Positions 55,149 to 63,441 of a stretch of 64,000 bases of DNA are shown one piece after another (position 1 is the first letter of the stretch; each line of letters begins with the position of its first letter). The stretch is from Sphingobacterium sp. PCS056. Its GTDB lineage: Bacteria; Bacteroidota; Bacteroidia; Sphingobacteriales; Sphingobacteriaceae. The notes below the pieces were generated by a model. That model made no database searches. It saw nothing but the letters and a program-made list of their open reading frames with translations, and was not told the origin of the DNA. The stretch is from the NCBI RefSeq assembly GCF_023273895.1, contig NZ_CP096883.1:4774001-4838000 (forward strand), given 5' to 3'. The position numbers and the translations under genes are program-made.

Positions 55149-58100
55149 ATGCCACAAAAAAAAATAAATTATTCTACGGAATTAATGGTAAATTTTAAAC
55201 AGGCAAAATCAGTTGCGCCACAGAAAAAGTTTGAAGCACTTCAAACGGACGAGGGCTATTCTCTTCTTTTTTCGATAGGTACTGATCAGGTATTTTATCT
55301 TACCCAACAAACATCGGGTACGACAAGCGGCTGGAAACAGGATGATCTCAGTAGCCTGCTGAGCAAAAATCACGGTGGAAAAAAAGTAGTTGCCAAAACA
55401 TTTGCGGTATCCCAAAATTTCACCAGCAGAAAATTTGATGTTGTACTTGCTATATCCGTGGATGATACTGACTACCTGTATGTATCATTAAATAATAGCT
55501 CCAATTTAAAGGCACTTAACGACCTTACTTTTCAGTGGGAATTAATCCCCTATGACGATCCTAAACATACCAGTATTAAGCTGGATGTTAAAAACCTATA
55601 CATAGCACAAACAAAAAATGAGGAATATATTGTTGTAGATATATCAAGATCTACCTTTGATCCACCTGCTGACTTTCTCGAACGGTATTATATCGATCCC
55701 AAAAAATTGAGTGGCAGATATTGGAATAACCTTTCGATGGGGGGTGATCTCAATCCAGGCATTAGCAGCACTTTGGGTCGTAAAGATCGTGACCGGGTAG
55801 ATGGTATCTATACCCTCGGATCGATCAATGGCACTACGGAGTTATTGTATGCGCCGCTGTATAATCCCTTCGACCGAAAAGCTCCAACGACCATTACACG
55901 TTTACAGGTTCCATCGCAAGCAAGCGCACTGGCTGCAGTGAATGTAAATGGCAATCTGACCGATTTATTTGTCATAGGTGAAAAAACACTCTACTATTTT
56001 GCCGCTGATAAGCAACAGGATGGAGACGCTGGAATTCCTTTGATGAAGAGTGATCTGTTTGATGGTGTAAAAGATGTATTCGCCTTTTCTGACCAGGAGA
56101 AATATGTGATCTGGGGTAAAAACCGGGCCAATCAAATATTTTACACCTCTTGTCTCAAACAAAATATAACCGAGGCCAACTATTGGACCTTTCCAGTACC
56201 CATACTAACAGGTGTAGAGCAACTTTCACCCTTATTGAATATTGTTGATTCATCCAATGTATTTTTTGCTGTGGCTGGAAATCAATTGATAAAAGCGGAA
56301 CAGTCGCCAGAGACAAGCATCTGGTCATTTCAGAAAATAACGTTAGAAATACCAGTTGAATCAAAAGCGGAGCACTACAGTTCTTATACTACACGTATAC
56401 AACTAACGGACAACAACGATAAAGTACTATCTGACACAGTCTTAAATATCAGCTCGAATAGCCGAATGCCTGTACTTATCAACAATCTTTATTATGTGAT
56501 TACGCCAGATCCGATTGCTATCCGTACTGATGATGCGGGCGTGATCACAGTTGTCGAAGAGATTCAAGATATTACAGGGCTTCAAATTATGGTTTCGGAC
56601 GATGCAGGCACTTCCGTTGTCATCAACCCCATGAATAAGCCATTTGAAAAAATAGCCTCTTTAAATAGCTCCAGTAAACTGCGAGATGCAGTCATTGTGA
56701 ATTCTGACGGACAAACTAGAAAACTGGTAAGTGCAGATGTCGATAATAATAGTTTGAACCAAGTAGCAATAGCGAACAGCAGCTTATCTCAGGCCTACAA
56801 GGAGGTGTCCGAAAATTTTAGTCATAGATCAGGTGGGCTGCTCATGAATATGGCATATGGCAATACCGTTTATCTTGAAGGAATAGGTGACACCATCGTA
56901 TCTGAAGTCGGGGACCTGTTCAGGTGGCTGGCAAGTGGAGTAAAATATGTTGCCAATATCGTAAAGAATGTGGTAACAGGTGTATGGCATTTTGTCGTCC
57001 AAATTGGCAATAAAATTTACCAAGGTGTGCTTAATTGTGTTGAAAAAGTTGTCGGTGCGGTACGTTGGATCTATGACATCATCAAAACAGCTATAAAAGA
57101 TCTGCTCAAATATCTCGAATTCCTGTTCCAGTGGAAAGACATTACCCGCACAAAGGAAGTATTCAAAAATCTTAGTAAACTCTACCTTAGACATCAGATC
57201 GATCAGGTAGGCGAATTGAAAACTGCTTTTGACGGCGAGATGAAAAAGCTGGTTAAAATATGCAATGAATGGGGAGGCATTACAGACTGGAAAGGCTTGG
57301 GTGCTGCGGCAACTTTGCCAGCAGACGCGAGTTCGCAGCCAGCAAAGGGAGATTCAGCTCCTGCAGATCTTCTACTATCTCATTTCCAAAACAATGTCAG
57401 TCATATTAAGGCAGATCCACTCGTTGCCAAACTCAACATGGACAATCAGTCGATTATCGATTTACTGTTCGACACCCTTAAAAAAGAAGGTGTGATCTTC
57501 GATGCCGTACTCGATCAAATCGATCAACTTGTCTCCGAGTATCAAAACATGACCCTTGAGGAAATCCTGAAAAGAGTAGTCGCTATCATTGGCTCTGGTG
57601 TATTGGAAACCACACAAAATATATTTGACGTCCTTTTTGACATTTTTATAAAAATGCTGGAATCGGCTTTAGAGATACTAGATACACCAATCTATATCCC
57701 AGTGGTAAGCGATATCCTCGAATATTTTGGTGTGCCCAAAGTCTCTATGTTAGATCTGCTCTGCTATATAGGTGCAGTGCCGGTAACTGTAGTATACAAA
57801 ATGGCCAAAGGTGCAGTACCTTTTCCACAAGATGAATTTACAAACTTTTTAATCAAAGCTTCCACTTTCGAAGAAGTAGAAAAGGCTTTCAACCCGCCAA
57901 AAATTGTGTTGTATACGCATCAGAAAGATCTGAAAGTTGAAAGTACTGCCGTTACCTTATCCGTAAATCCCAATCAAATTTTTTATGTCGATGCTGGTCT
58001 TTTTAGGGAAATGAAAAGTAACAGTTTGACTATATCACCAGAAAACTCAAAGGTAATTTCTACCGTTGGAAATATGTTTGCAGGTTTCTTTTCGCTGATG

Positions 58101-58655
58101 TCCATATTTATTGTTCCTTTTGAAGCGGCTGCCCCAACAGGAGAAAATCCATTTGGTACTTTCTCTGCCGTATTGGGTGTTTTGGGCGCTGGATCAGTTG
58201 GAATTAGCAGTACATTAGTTCCTAAAATGCCGATTAAAAACAAAGTGGTTTCATGGATTAACACGGGGACTACCGTGACTAGTATTCTTTCCAAAATAGT
58301 TTTCAGCGGTCCTGCACAATCAAAATTCAAAGCCTCTCCGGGAATTATGAATAAACTCGCTGCTGGTGATGGGCGTGCTACGGGAGCTATTGTAAACAGC
58401 ATACTTATACTTCCGGCTCTGTTCTGCTCATGTTGGCATTTTTACGAACTAGCCCAGGAAAAAGAAAGTGCTACACGAAGTGTCGCGATCATTAATGAAA
58501 CAAGCAATATGACTTCATATATCAGCAGGCTTTCTTATGCCGTAGCTGTCAATGTGAAAGATCCAGAGGTGAAAGCTGTCTCCATTGGAGTACTAGTGGT
58601 GGCGAATATATGCACATCAGGCTTGCAAACGGCGAGTGCAATAGTGAATGGATAG
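55149..58655 (+). CDS. Large uncharacterised protein: propeller-like N-half, hydrophobic-helix C-half
   Basis: About 1168 aa from the ATG at 55149 (MPQKKINYSTEL); the frame extends to a TTG at 55104. Residues ~15-420 carry repeating strand units with aromatic ends (LLFSIGTDQVFYLTQQTSG, DVFAFSDQEKYVIWGKNRAN, NVFFAVAGNQLIKAEQ) that suggest a tectonin/lectin-like propeller. Next come an Ig-like strand region (~420-560) and then long amphipathic helices (VGDLFRWLASGVKYVANIVK, GVWHFVVQIGNKIYQGVLNC). The last ~200 residues have several hydrophobic helices (GNMFAGFFSLMSIFIVPFEA, IVNSILILPALFCSCW). This order, binding domain then membrane-active helices, resembles pore-forming or membrane-inserting toxins, but no family is recognised. 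A hairpin terminator follows 34 bp after the stop. Confidence 0.6.
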   Translation: MPQKKINYSTELMVNFKQAKSVAPQKKFEALQTDEGYSLLFSIGTDQVFYLTQQTSGTTSGWKQDDLSSLLSKNHGGKKVVAKTFAVSQNFTSRKFDVVLAISVDDTDYLYVSLNNSSNLKALNDLTFQWELIPYDDPKHTSIKLDVKNLYIAQTKNEEYIVVDISRSTFDPPADFLERYYIDPKKLSGRYWNNLSMGGDLNPGISSTLGRKDRDRVDGIYTLGSINGTTELLYAPLYNPFDRKAPTTITRLQVPSQASALAAVNVNGNLTDLFVIGEKTLYYFAADKQQDGDAGIPLMKSDLFDGVKDVFAFSDQEKYVIWGKNRANQIFYTSCLKQNITEANYWTFPVPILTGVEQLSPLLNIVDSSNVFFAVAGNQLIKAEQSPETSIWSFQKITLEIPVESKAEHYSSYTTRIQLTDNNDKVLSDTVLNISSNSRMPVLINNLYYVITPDPIAIRTDDAGVITVVEEIQDITGLQIMVSDDAGTSVVINPMNKPFEKIASLNSSSKLRDAVIVNSDGQTRKLVSADVDNNSLNQVAIANSSLSQAYKEVSENFSHRSGGLLMNMAYGNTVYLEGIGDTIVSEVGDLFRWLASGVKYVANIVKNVVTGVWHFVVQIGNKIYQGVLNCVEKVVGAVRWIYDIIKTAIKDLLKYLEFLFQWKDITRTKEVFKNLSKLYLRHQIDQVGELKTAFDGEMKKLVKICNEWGGITDWKGLGAAATLPADASSQPAKGDSAPADLLLSHFQNNVSHIKADPLVAKLNMDNQSIIDLLFDTLKKEGVIFDAVLDQIDQLVSEYQNMTLEEILKRVVAIIGSGVLETTQNIFDVLFDIFIKMLESALEILDTPIYIPVVSDILEYFGVPKVSMLDLLCYIGAVPVTVVYKMAKGAVPFPQDEFTNFLIKASTFEEVEKAFNPPKIVLYTHQKDLKVESTAVTLSVNPNQIFYVDAGLFREMKSNSLTISPENSKVISTVGNMFAGFFSLMSIFIVPFEAAAPTGENPFGTFSAVLGVLGAGSVGISSTLVPKMPIKNKVVSWINTGTTVTSILSKIVFSGPAQSKFKASPGIMNKLAAGDGRATGAIVNSILILPALFCSCWHFYELAQEKESATRSVAIINETSNMTSYISRLSYAVAVNVKDPEVKAVSIGVLVVANICTSGLQTASAIVNG

Positions 58656-58688
58656 GTCATTCAAAAAGTAGGGATTAGTTTTTTTAAA

Positions 58689-58716
58689 GCCGCTTAAGAT
58701 TTTAATTTTAAGCGGC
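58689..58716 (+). terminator. Hairpin terminator of the effector gene run
   Basis: Stem GCCGCTTAA (58689-58697) with TTAAGCGGC (58708-58716), 10-nt loop, extended by two A-T pairs. It lies 34 bp after the 1183-aa gene and 50 bp before the CRISPR-like array. Confidence 0.7.
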
Positions 58717-58766
58717 TTAACCATATTTAAAACAGCCACCCCCTAAATTTCCCCCAAGGGTAACGC

Positions 58767-59123
58767 GCTGTGAATTGCTTTCATTATCTATAGATGATTT
58801 GTTTTTTAGCGGAATAGATGAGATCCATTCGGTCAGTTCTTTGATTTAACGATATTTACAACAGCTTATTAATGCGTTTGCCGATTTCGTAGATGGTTGG
58901 GAATTGCTTTCATTATCTATTTATAATTTGTTTTTTTATTGGAATAGATGAGCTCCTTACAGTCGGTTCTTTGATTTAACGATATTTACAACACCCAGCA
59001 AAAACCTAGAGCAAATATATAGAGCGTTGGGAATTGCTTTCATTATCTACACATAATTTATTTTTATTGGAATAGATGAGCTCCCTTCGGTCGGTTCTTT
59101 GATTTAACGATATTTACAACAGC
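58767..59123 (+). CRISPR. CRISPR-like array with 98-100-bp repeats and two 30-nt spacers
   Basis: Three repeats at 58767-58865 (99 bp), 58896-58995 (100 bp) and 59026-59123 (98 bp) are separated by two unrelated spacers of exactly 30 nt (58866-58895 and 58996-59025). Repeat ends look like type II-C CRISPR repeats of Bacteroidota: G[TC]TG..AATTGCTTTC at the left and TTTACAACA[GC]C at the right. The left 22 nt and right 26 nt are almost invariant, whereas the 50-52 nt between them vary. Joining the two invariant parts gives a 48-bp repeat, the usual II-C size, with TATCTTTG across the joint. No cas1, cas2 or cas9 lies in the window, so the array is orphan here. Confidence 0.7.
58789..58839 (+). 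repeat. Insert within CRISPR-like repeat, copy 1 (others at 58918-58969 and 59048-59097)
   Basis: The three inserts (51, 52 and 50 bp) share a T-rich left part and the block GGAATAGATGAG near the middle, then drift before TC[AG]GTTC. ATCTAT at the left joint can pair with ATAGAT in the insert (clearest in copy 2: 58915-58921 with 58943-58949), giving a hairpin. Copies differ far more here than in the flanking repeat ends. Confidence 0.65.
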
Positions 59124-59128
59124 TTAGC

Positions 59129-59156
59129 GCCTCGTCTATCTACGGGGCATTTTTTT
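59129..59156 (+). terminator. Rho-independent terminator after the CRISPR-like array
   Basis: Stem GCCTCGT (59129-59135) with ACGGGGC (59142-59148), one G-U pair, followed by a run of seven T starting at 59150. It begins 6 nt after the last repeat, which implies the array is or was transcribed on the plus strand. Confidence 0.75.
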
Positions 59157-59633
59157 GTTTTAATAATTGGTTATTTGCGTTTTAGAGCATATTTAAACAT
59201 TTAACTTCTTAAAAGTAGATCAACCTAATGACTACTTTAATCCAGTACTATCCTCTTTTAGATGAGGTTAATTCCGTTTAAATGATAGCTATTCTTTCAA
59301 ATTCATAGTTAGTTATTACAGCTAAGATACGTCTTATTTCAATAAATTACATATCACCAATTTAAAAAATCACATCACGCAACTCCCGTTAAACAACCTG
59401 TAAAATAGCATTATACACCTGTGAACATAAGCAAAAATAATATGCTTGACTAAGTTTAATGATCACCTTCTGCAGTCAAGCAAACAACAACCTCCAGTCC
59501 ATATTTAAACCCTACAACTTACTGGTTATTTAACTAAATAAACTTAAATTTGAATTAAAAGGCATCAATCCGATCATAGAAAAAATATTGGAATGGTGCT
59601 GAGTTGAAATAGGCATTCTTACAGAAAATTGAA
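59157..59633. other. AT-rich non-coding stretch before the patatin gene
   Basis: About 480 bp without a plausible gene or further CRISPR-like repeat. It presumably holds the promoter of the patatin gene, but no clear TAnnTTTG box was assigned. Confidence 0.4.
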
Positions 59634-60416
59634 ATGATTGTAAACAACAAAATAGGAATTACACTATCTGGTGGTGGTTTCAGAGGAATCGCGCATTTGG
59701 GCATCCTGCAATATCTAAAGGAATTGGATATACAACTTCACGCGATATCTGGAGCAAGTGCTGGAGCCTTGGTTGGTGCTTTTATAGCGGAAGGATACGC
59801 TCCGCTAGAGATATTAGAACTGGTAAAAGTAGAAAAATTCTTCACCTATTCCGACTTTTCTATTAGAACGGATGGACTGTTTAGTGCAGATATTTTTGAA
59901 AAAATCATTAAAAAGTATATTCCTCACGACAGTTTCGAAGGCTTAAAAATGCCGCTTTATGTTGCCGTGACGGATTTAACTAATGCGGAGTCGCTGATCT
60001 TTAATCAAGGTTCACTATCTTTTGCGGTTAAATCTTCTTGCTGTTTTCCTTTGGTATTTCAACCTGTAGCTTATAAAAACAACCGTTTCCTGTGTGATGG
60101 AGGAATAGTGAATAACTTTCCGGTGGAGCAGATCAAAGCGACCTGCAACAAAAGTATCGGCATCAATGTCAATCCGGTCAACCGCTCTGAAGGTCGACTC
60201 AACTACAAACAGATTGTGGAACGCATCATCCGGATCACGACTTCCAATATTAGGGCTGAAGCTCCTGGTGATTGCGATATATTCTTACAGCCGGAGGAGA
60301 TCAATCAGTTTAAAACATTTGACACCAGTAAAGTGGATCAGATATACCAGTTTGGATATAACTATGCTAAAGCATTTGAAAAGGAATTTATCACCTTGAA
60401 GAAGGAGGTTGGTTAA
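59634..60416 (+). CDS. Patatin-like phospholipase
   Basis: A 260-aa patatin-family acyl hydrolase. The oxyanion hole is GGGFRGIAHLG, the nucleophile Ser is in GASAG (GxSxG), and the catalytic Asp is in CDGGIVNNFP (DGG). It is a bare catalytic domain with no signal peptide or membrane anchor, close to the RssA/YlbK-like group. The family also includes phospholipases of anti-phage systems (CapV), but no cyclic-nucleotide synthase is nearby, so that role is not supported. It stands alone between the orphan array and the HipA gene. Confidence 0.88.
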   Translation: MIVNNKIGITLSGGGFRGIAHLGILQYLKELDIQLHAISGASAGALVGAFIAEGYAPLEILELVKVEKFFTYSDFSIRTDGLFSADIFEKIIKKYIPHDSFEGLKMPLYVAVTDLTNAESLIFNQGSLSFAVKSSCCFPLVFQPVAYKNNRFLCDGGIVNNFPVEQIKATCNKSIGINVNPVNRSEGRLNYKQIVERIIRITTSNIRAEAPGDCDIFLQPEEINQFKTFDTSKVDQIYQFGYNYAKAFEKEFITLKKEVG

Positions 60417-60488
60417 TACCTCCGCTCGTTCATTCCGACGGGAAAGATGTCTTCACTTTTAACCTGCTGGTGCAGGATAGAAAACGGT

Positions 60489-61775
60489 TTATTTCAATTC
60501 CTTCATAAGAGCGTGGTCTATTAATTCTCTTTTCTCCTGATCTATTTCACATCTCGTGGCATAATCTTTCCAATTACGTACAATTTGCAGACAGTCATTG
60601 ATTGCATTTTCCGGATATCGAATGGAATTTTGCTCGGCTATCGTCAATAGATCTGCTCTCAAAAAATCCTTGCGCTTGCCGTTGACACTTAAATTATGCT
60701 GGCTCACCCAAACACTGTCAGGACGGTATGCGAAACAGATGTCGTATGCAGGTGCTAATGTCCACTTTCCTCTGCGATCCATTAAAAAGGCAAAGTTCTT
60801 GGTATGATCGTCACAATTTCGTGCGATGATATTAAAGACCATGCGCTTGTACATTTGCTCTGCTTCTGCATAGCTCAACCGCAACTGACGCATGGTTTGA
60901 AAGACTTGCTCATAGCTATAGGAGGAAATATTTGCAAAATCATAATGCTGCAAGGCACACAATGTCTGGCTGTGAATTTTTTGATTGCCGGCTATACGAT
61001 CAAAACGTTTGGTCATGAAGTGCACCCGATTATTTTCTTCAATCAATCGCGATTCCATCATGTCAATACCAAAGTCTATGGCCATCTGATAATAAGCCAT
61101 CTCGACTCTTCCGTATCCTTTTGACACACCAAATTGCACGTCGCTTACCTCGTCAAACTTGATTAACCAATGCTCAAAACCTTCGTCAACTAACGTTTGT
61201 CCAGATCTCACCTGTCCCGTCTGTTCATTATAGGCGATGATGGCTTTGGGACGTGCACCTCCAGCCGAAGTTCCCATTTTCAACACATCCAACATCACAT
61301 CTTCCATGCTTTTATTGGTTTTTAGGTTGATTATCTCCTTGTTCTCCAATAAAGCTTTTGTGGTTTCGATCAAATCACTTAATTCTACCTCATAAGAAGC
61401 TGACTCCTTGCTCAACACGGGTTCGAATTCTAAGGCTCCCATTCCACGTTTACCAATAAAGCAGAGCAACTCTACGGGATTCAGACTATTATCAGGACGC
61501 CCCTGTCGGGCAAGCCAGGCATTGATTAAATCTCTCCCGTAACGATCTGGTAAAGCATCTGCTAAAAGCCCGGGCAAACCTTTGAAAGTTTCACTATCCC
61601 TGAATTCCGGAAAATTATATATTCTATTTTTTGCCGGCATTTTAATGGGGGCAATAGGAAAGCGGTCTATTGGAAATTTGGGGTCGTACTCAAAACTAGC
61701 AAGACCTCGGTCTGCATCCCAGGCGACTGCGCCTACGCGCCGCCCGTAGATATTGATAAATGCTGTCGTTACCAT
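60489..61775 (-). CDS. hipA: HipA-like serine/threonine kinase toxin
   Basis: A 428-aa HipA-family kinase. The N-terminal HipA couple domain includes FINIYGRRVGAVAWD and FKGLPGLLADALPDRYG; the kinase domain has the P-loop-like segment MGTSAGGARPKAIIAYN, the Lys motif HWLIKFDE, NRVHFMTKRFDR, and catalytic-loop plus metal-binding segment NIIARNCDDHTKNFAFLMD with APAYDICFAY after it. Known HipA proteins phosphorylate glutamyl-tRNA synthetase or other translation factors and cause dormancy. It overlaps the antitoxin gene upstream by 7 bp. All key residues appear intact, so it should be active if made. Confidence 0.9.
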   Translation of the reverse strand: MVTTAFINIYGRRVGAVAWDADRGLASFEYDPKFPIDRFPIAPIKMPAKNRIYNFPEFRDSETFKGLPGLLADALPDRYGRDLINAWLARQGRPDNSLNPVELLCFIGKRGMGALEFEPVLSKESASYEVELSDLIETTKALLENKEIINLKTNKSMEDVMLDVLKMGTSAGGARPKAIIAYNEQTGQVRSGQTLVDEGFEHWLIKFDEVSDVQFGVSKGYGRVEMAYYQMAIDFGIDMMESRLIEENNRVHFMTKRFDRIAGNQKIHSQTLCALQHYDFANISSYSYEQVFQTMRQLRLSYAEAEQMYKRMVFNIIARNCDDHTKNFAFLMDRRGKWTLAPAYDICFAYRPDSVWVSQHNLSVNGKRKDFLRADLLTIAEQNSIRYPENAINDCLQIVRNWKDYATRCEIDQEKRELIDHALMKELK

Positions 61776-62122
61776 CCCAAATCGTTTATATCTGGATGCT
61801 CAGATTGTGATCTAGAGGCTCGTTTACGTTGCTGCTTTTCGCCCTTTGCCAGTTGTAAAGGGCTTAATTCTTCTCTTACTTCAAAATCATTTAACACATA
61901 AAGCGCATGTAAGGTGCGTAATATTTTAATCAGATTGATGAGCGATATATTGTCTCCGCGCTCGACCAAACTTAAGGTAGAGCGGCTAATGGCGGCTTGT
62001 GCTGCCAACTCGCTTTGGGTTAGGTTTTGCTTGATCCGGGTCTGTTGAATAAACCAACCTACTTTTTGAAGAATGGCTTTATCCGACAGCAAGCTAATGT
62101 CTACTATATCATTCATAAGCAT
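61769..62122 (-). CDS. hipB: HipB-like XRE-family antitoxin
   Basis: A 117-aa helix-turn-helix protein. The XRE domain covers about residues 20-75 (GWFIQQTRIKQNLTQSELAAQAAISRSTLSLVERGDNISLINLIKI). The C-terminal part has basic residues (KGEKQQRKRASRSQ) and ends in a tail (HPDINDLGW) of the kind whose Trp anchors HipB-type antitoxins. It precedes hipA, overlapping by 7 bp, as usual for the pair, and should neutralise HipA and repress the operon. No TATCC-type HipB operator was recognised upstream. Confidence 0.87.
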   Translation of the reverse strand: MLMNDIVDISLLSDKAILQKVGWFIQQTRIKQNLTQSELAAQAAISRSTLSLVERGDNISLINLIKILRTLHALYVLNDFEVREELSPLQLAKGEKQQRKRASRSQSEHPDINDLGW

Positions 62123-62201
62123 AATTTTTCAGTATTAATGCGTATTATTTCATTCATTAAAGTAATATAAAATAATTACAATCTAATGTACGAAATAAAA
62201 T

Positions 62202-62230
62202 GCATAAAGAGCAAAATAACTACTTTATGC
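62202..62230 (-). terminator. Terminator-like hairpin after the sugar-kinase gene
   Basis: Arms GCATAAAG (62202-62209) and CTTTATGC (62223-62230), 13-nt centre; on the minus strand it is followed by ATTTTATTT. It sits 45 bp past the PfkB stop and about 80 bp upstream of hipB, so a role as a hipB operator is the alternative. Confidence 0.5.
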
Positions 62231-62274
62231 CTCAAATATCACTCATTAAGTAAAATGAAAAAGTACCTTAGTTC

Positions 62275-63192
62275 TTATCCATGCTTCCGAGCGGCATCTT
62301 CTCGAAAGGAAATAAAATCTGCTAATGTATATTCTGGACAAGCGCCTTCCTGAGCAGTAACAAATGCGCCTAAGGAAACGGCTTGATGCATCATTGCGGT
62401 TGCGGAAGTTCCCTGCTCCAATCTTTTGGATAAAAAACCGGCCAAAAAGGAGTCACCACTACCAACAGTATCTTTTACTTGAATAGGAATGGTCGGTATG
62501 GAATAAAAATCATGATGATCGGCATATAGCGCTCCTTTACTTCCCTTGGATACGATCACCTCTCCAATACCAAAGGTATCTCGCAGAAAATTTACACTAT
62601 CCTCTTCTGTGGTATAGGACTTACCCATAAAATCAATCAGCATACACAGTTCGGCTTTATTAAATTTGGCCAAGTGCGTTTTATACAACAGATCTTTTAT
62701 AACATGTACATCATAATGTGGTGCACGCAGATTGATATCGAAAACAGGGTATGAACTCGCTTCTAACAATTGGAATAGGGTGTTTCTTGTTCGTTCGTTG
62801 CGGGTAGCCAATGATCCAAAAACCAGTGCATCGGATGTGGCTACCATAGCCTGGTTGACAGGATTGAACTCCATATAATCCCACGCTACGTCGCTAACAA
62901 TATCATAGTGCGCATCATGATGTTCATCGATCGTAGCGACAACGGTGCTTGTTGGATAGGTATTGTTGATCTGTATTCCTGCTGTCGAGATTTTCCAGTC
63001 CTGTATTTTTTGCAATAGTTCACGGCCTAATTCATCATTTCCAACACTGCTGATCATATTGACTTCAACGCCCATTTTAGAGAGATGGTAAGCGACATTG
63101 AAAGGTGCTCCTCCAGCTCTTCGATCTCCTCCCGGGAATATATCCCATAGTACTTCGCCAAAACAGGCTATTTTAATATCAGGTGTTGCCAT
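62275..63192 (-). CDS. PfkB-family carbohydrate kinase (fructokinase-like)
   Basis: A 305-aa ribokinase-fold sugar kinase. The N-terminal signature is FGEVLWDIFPGGDRRAGGAPFNVAYH (substrate-binding Gly-Gly), with VNMISSVGNDELG; the C-terminal PfkB signature is VKDTVGSGDSFLAGFLS, whose Asp is the catalytic base. The GEVLWD and GGAPFNVA pattern favours fructokinase over ribokinase or adenosine kinase. It is a single-gene unit, ATG at 63192. No sugar transporter or invertase is adjacent; a link to mannan or hexose use is only general. Confidence 0.88.
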   Translation of the reverse strand: MATPDIKIACFGEVLWDIFPGGDRRAGGAPFNVAYHLSKMGVEVNMISSVGNDELGRELLQKIQDWKISTAGIQINNTYPTSTVVATIDEHHDAHYDIVSDVAWDYMEFNPVNQAMVATSDALVFGSLATRNERTRNTLFQLLEASSYPVFDINLRAPHYDVHVIKDLLYKTHLAKFNKAELCMLIDFMGKSYTTEEDSVNFLRDTFGIGEVIVSKGSKGALYADHHDFYSIPTIPIQVKDTVGSGDSFLAGFLSKRLEQGTSATAMMHQAVSLGAFVTAQEGACPEYTLADFISFREDAARKHG

Positions 63193-63441
63193 ATGAGTTT
63201 TTAATAAAAATATATTGAACAGAAAAATGAGAGGAGCGGTCTTTAATACGCAATCCTACTCTTTCTATGTGCTAATTTACTCATAATTGAAGAAATGATT
63301 GGCGATCAATCTGATCCTGTTGTAAAATTATTAAAAATAGGCCTGTATCATCCTCTATTTTAGAGTATATTTTGAAAGTTGCACTTAACTTCTTAATTTA
63401 AAGACAATATTATAACCCTATTTTTAATAAAATAATAAGTC

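Noticed and set aside
51584..58655. A type VI secretion locus around the Tle1-like gene
   Set aside because: No Hcp, VgrG, sheath, baseplate or ClpV-like gene is present in the window; only the effector-like lipase is recognisable.
59129..59156. Reading the structure after the last CRISPR-like repeat as a tracrRNA
   Set aside because: There is no anti-repeat complementary to the repeat ends within reach; a short stem with a T run is sufficiently explained as a terminator.
59634..60416. Patatin gene as a CBASS (CapV) effector
   Set aside because: No CD-NTase or accessory gene lies nearby and the protein has only the bare patatin core.
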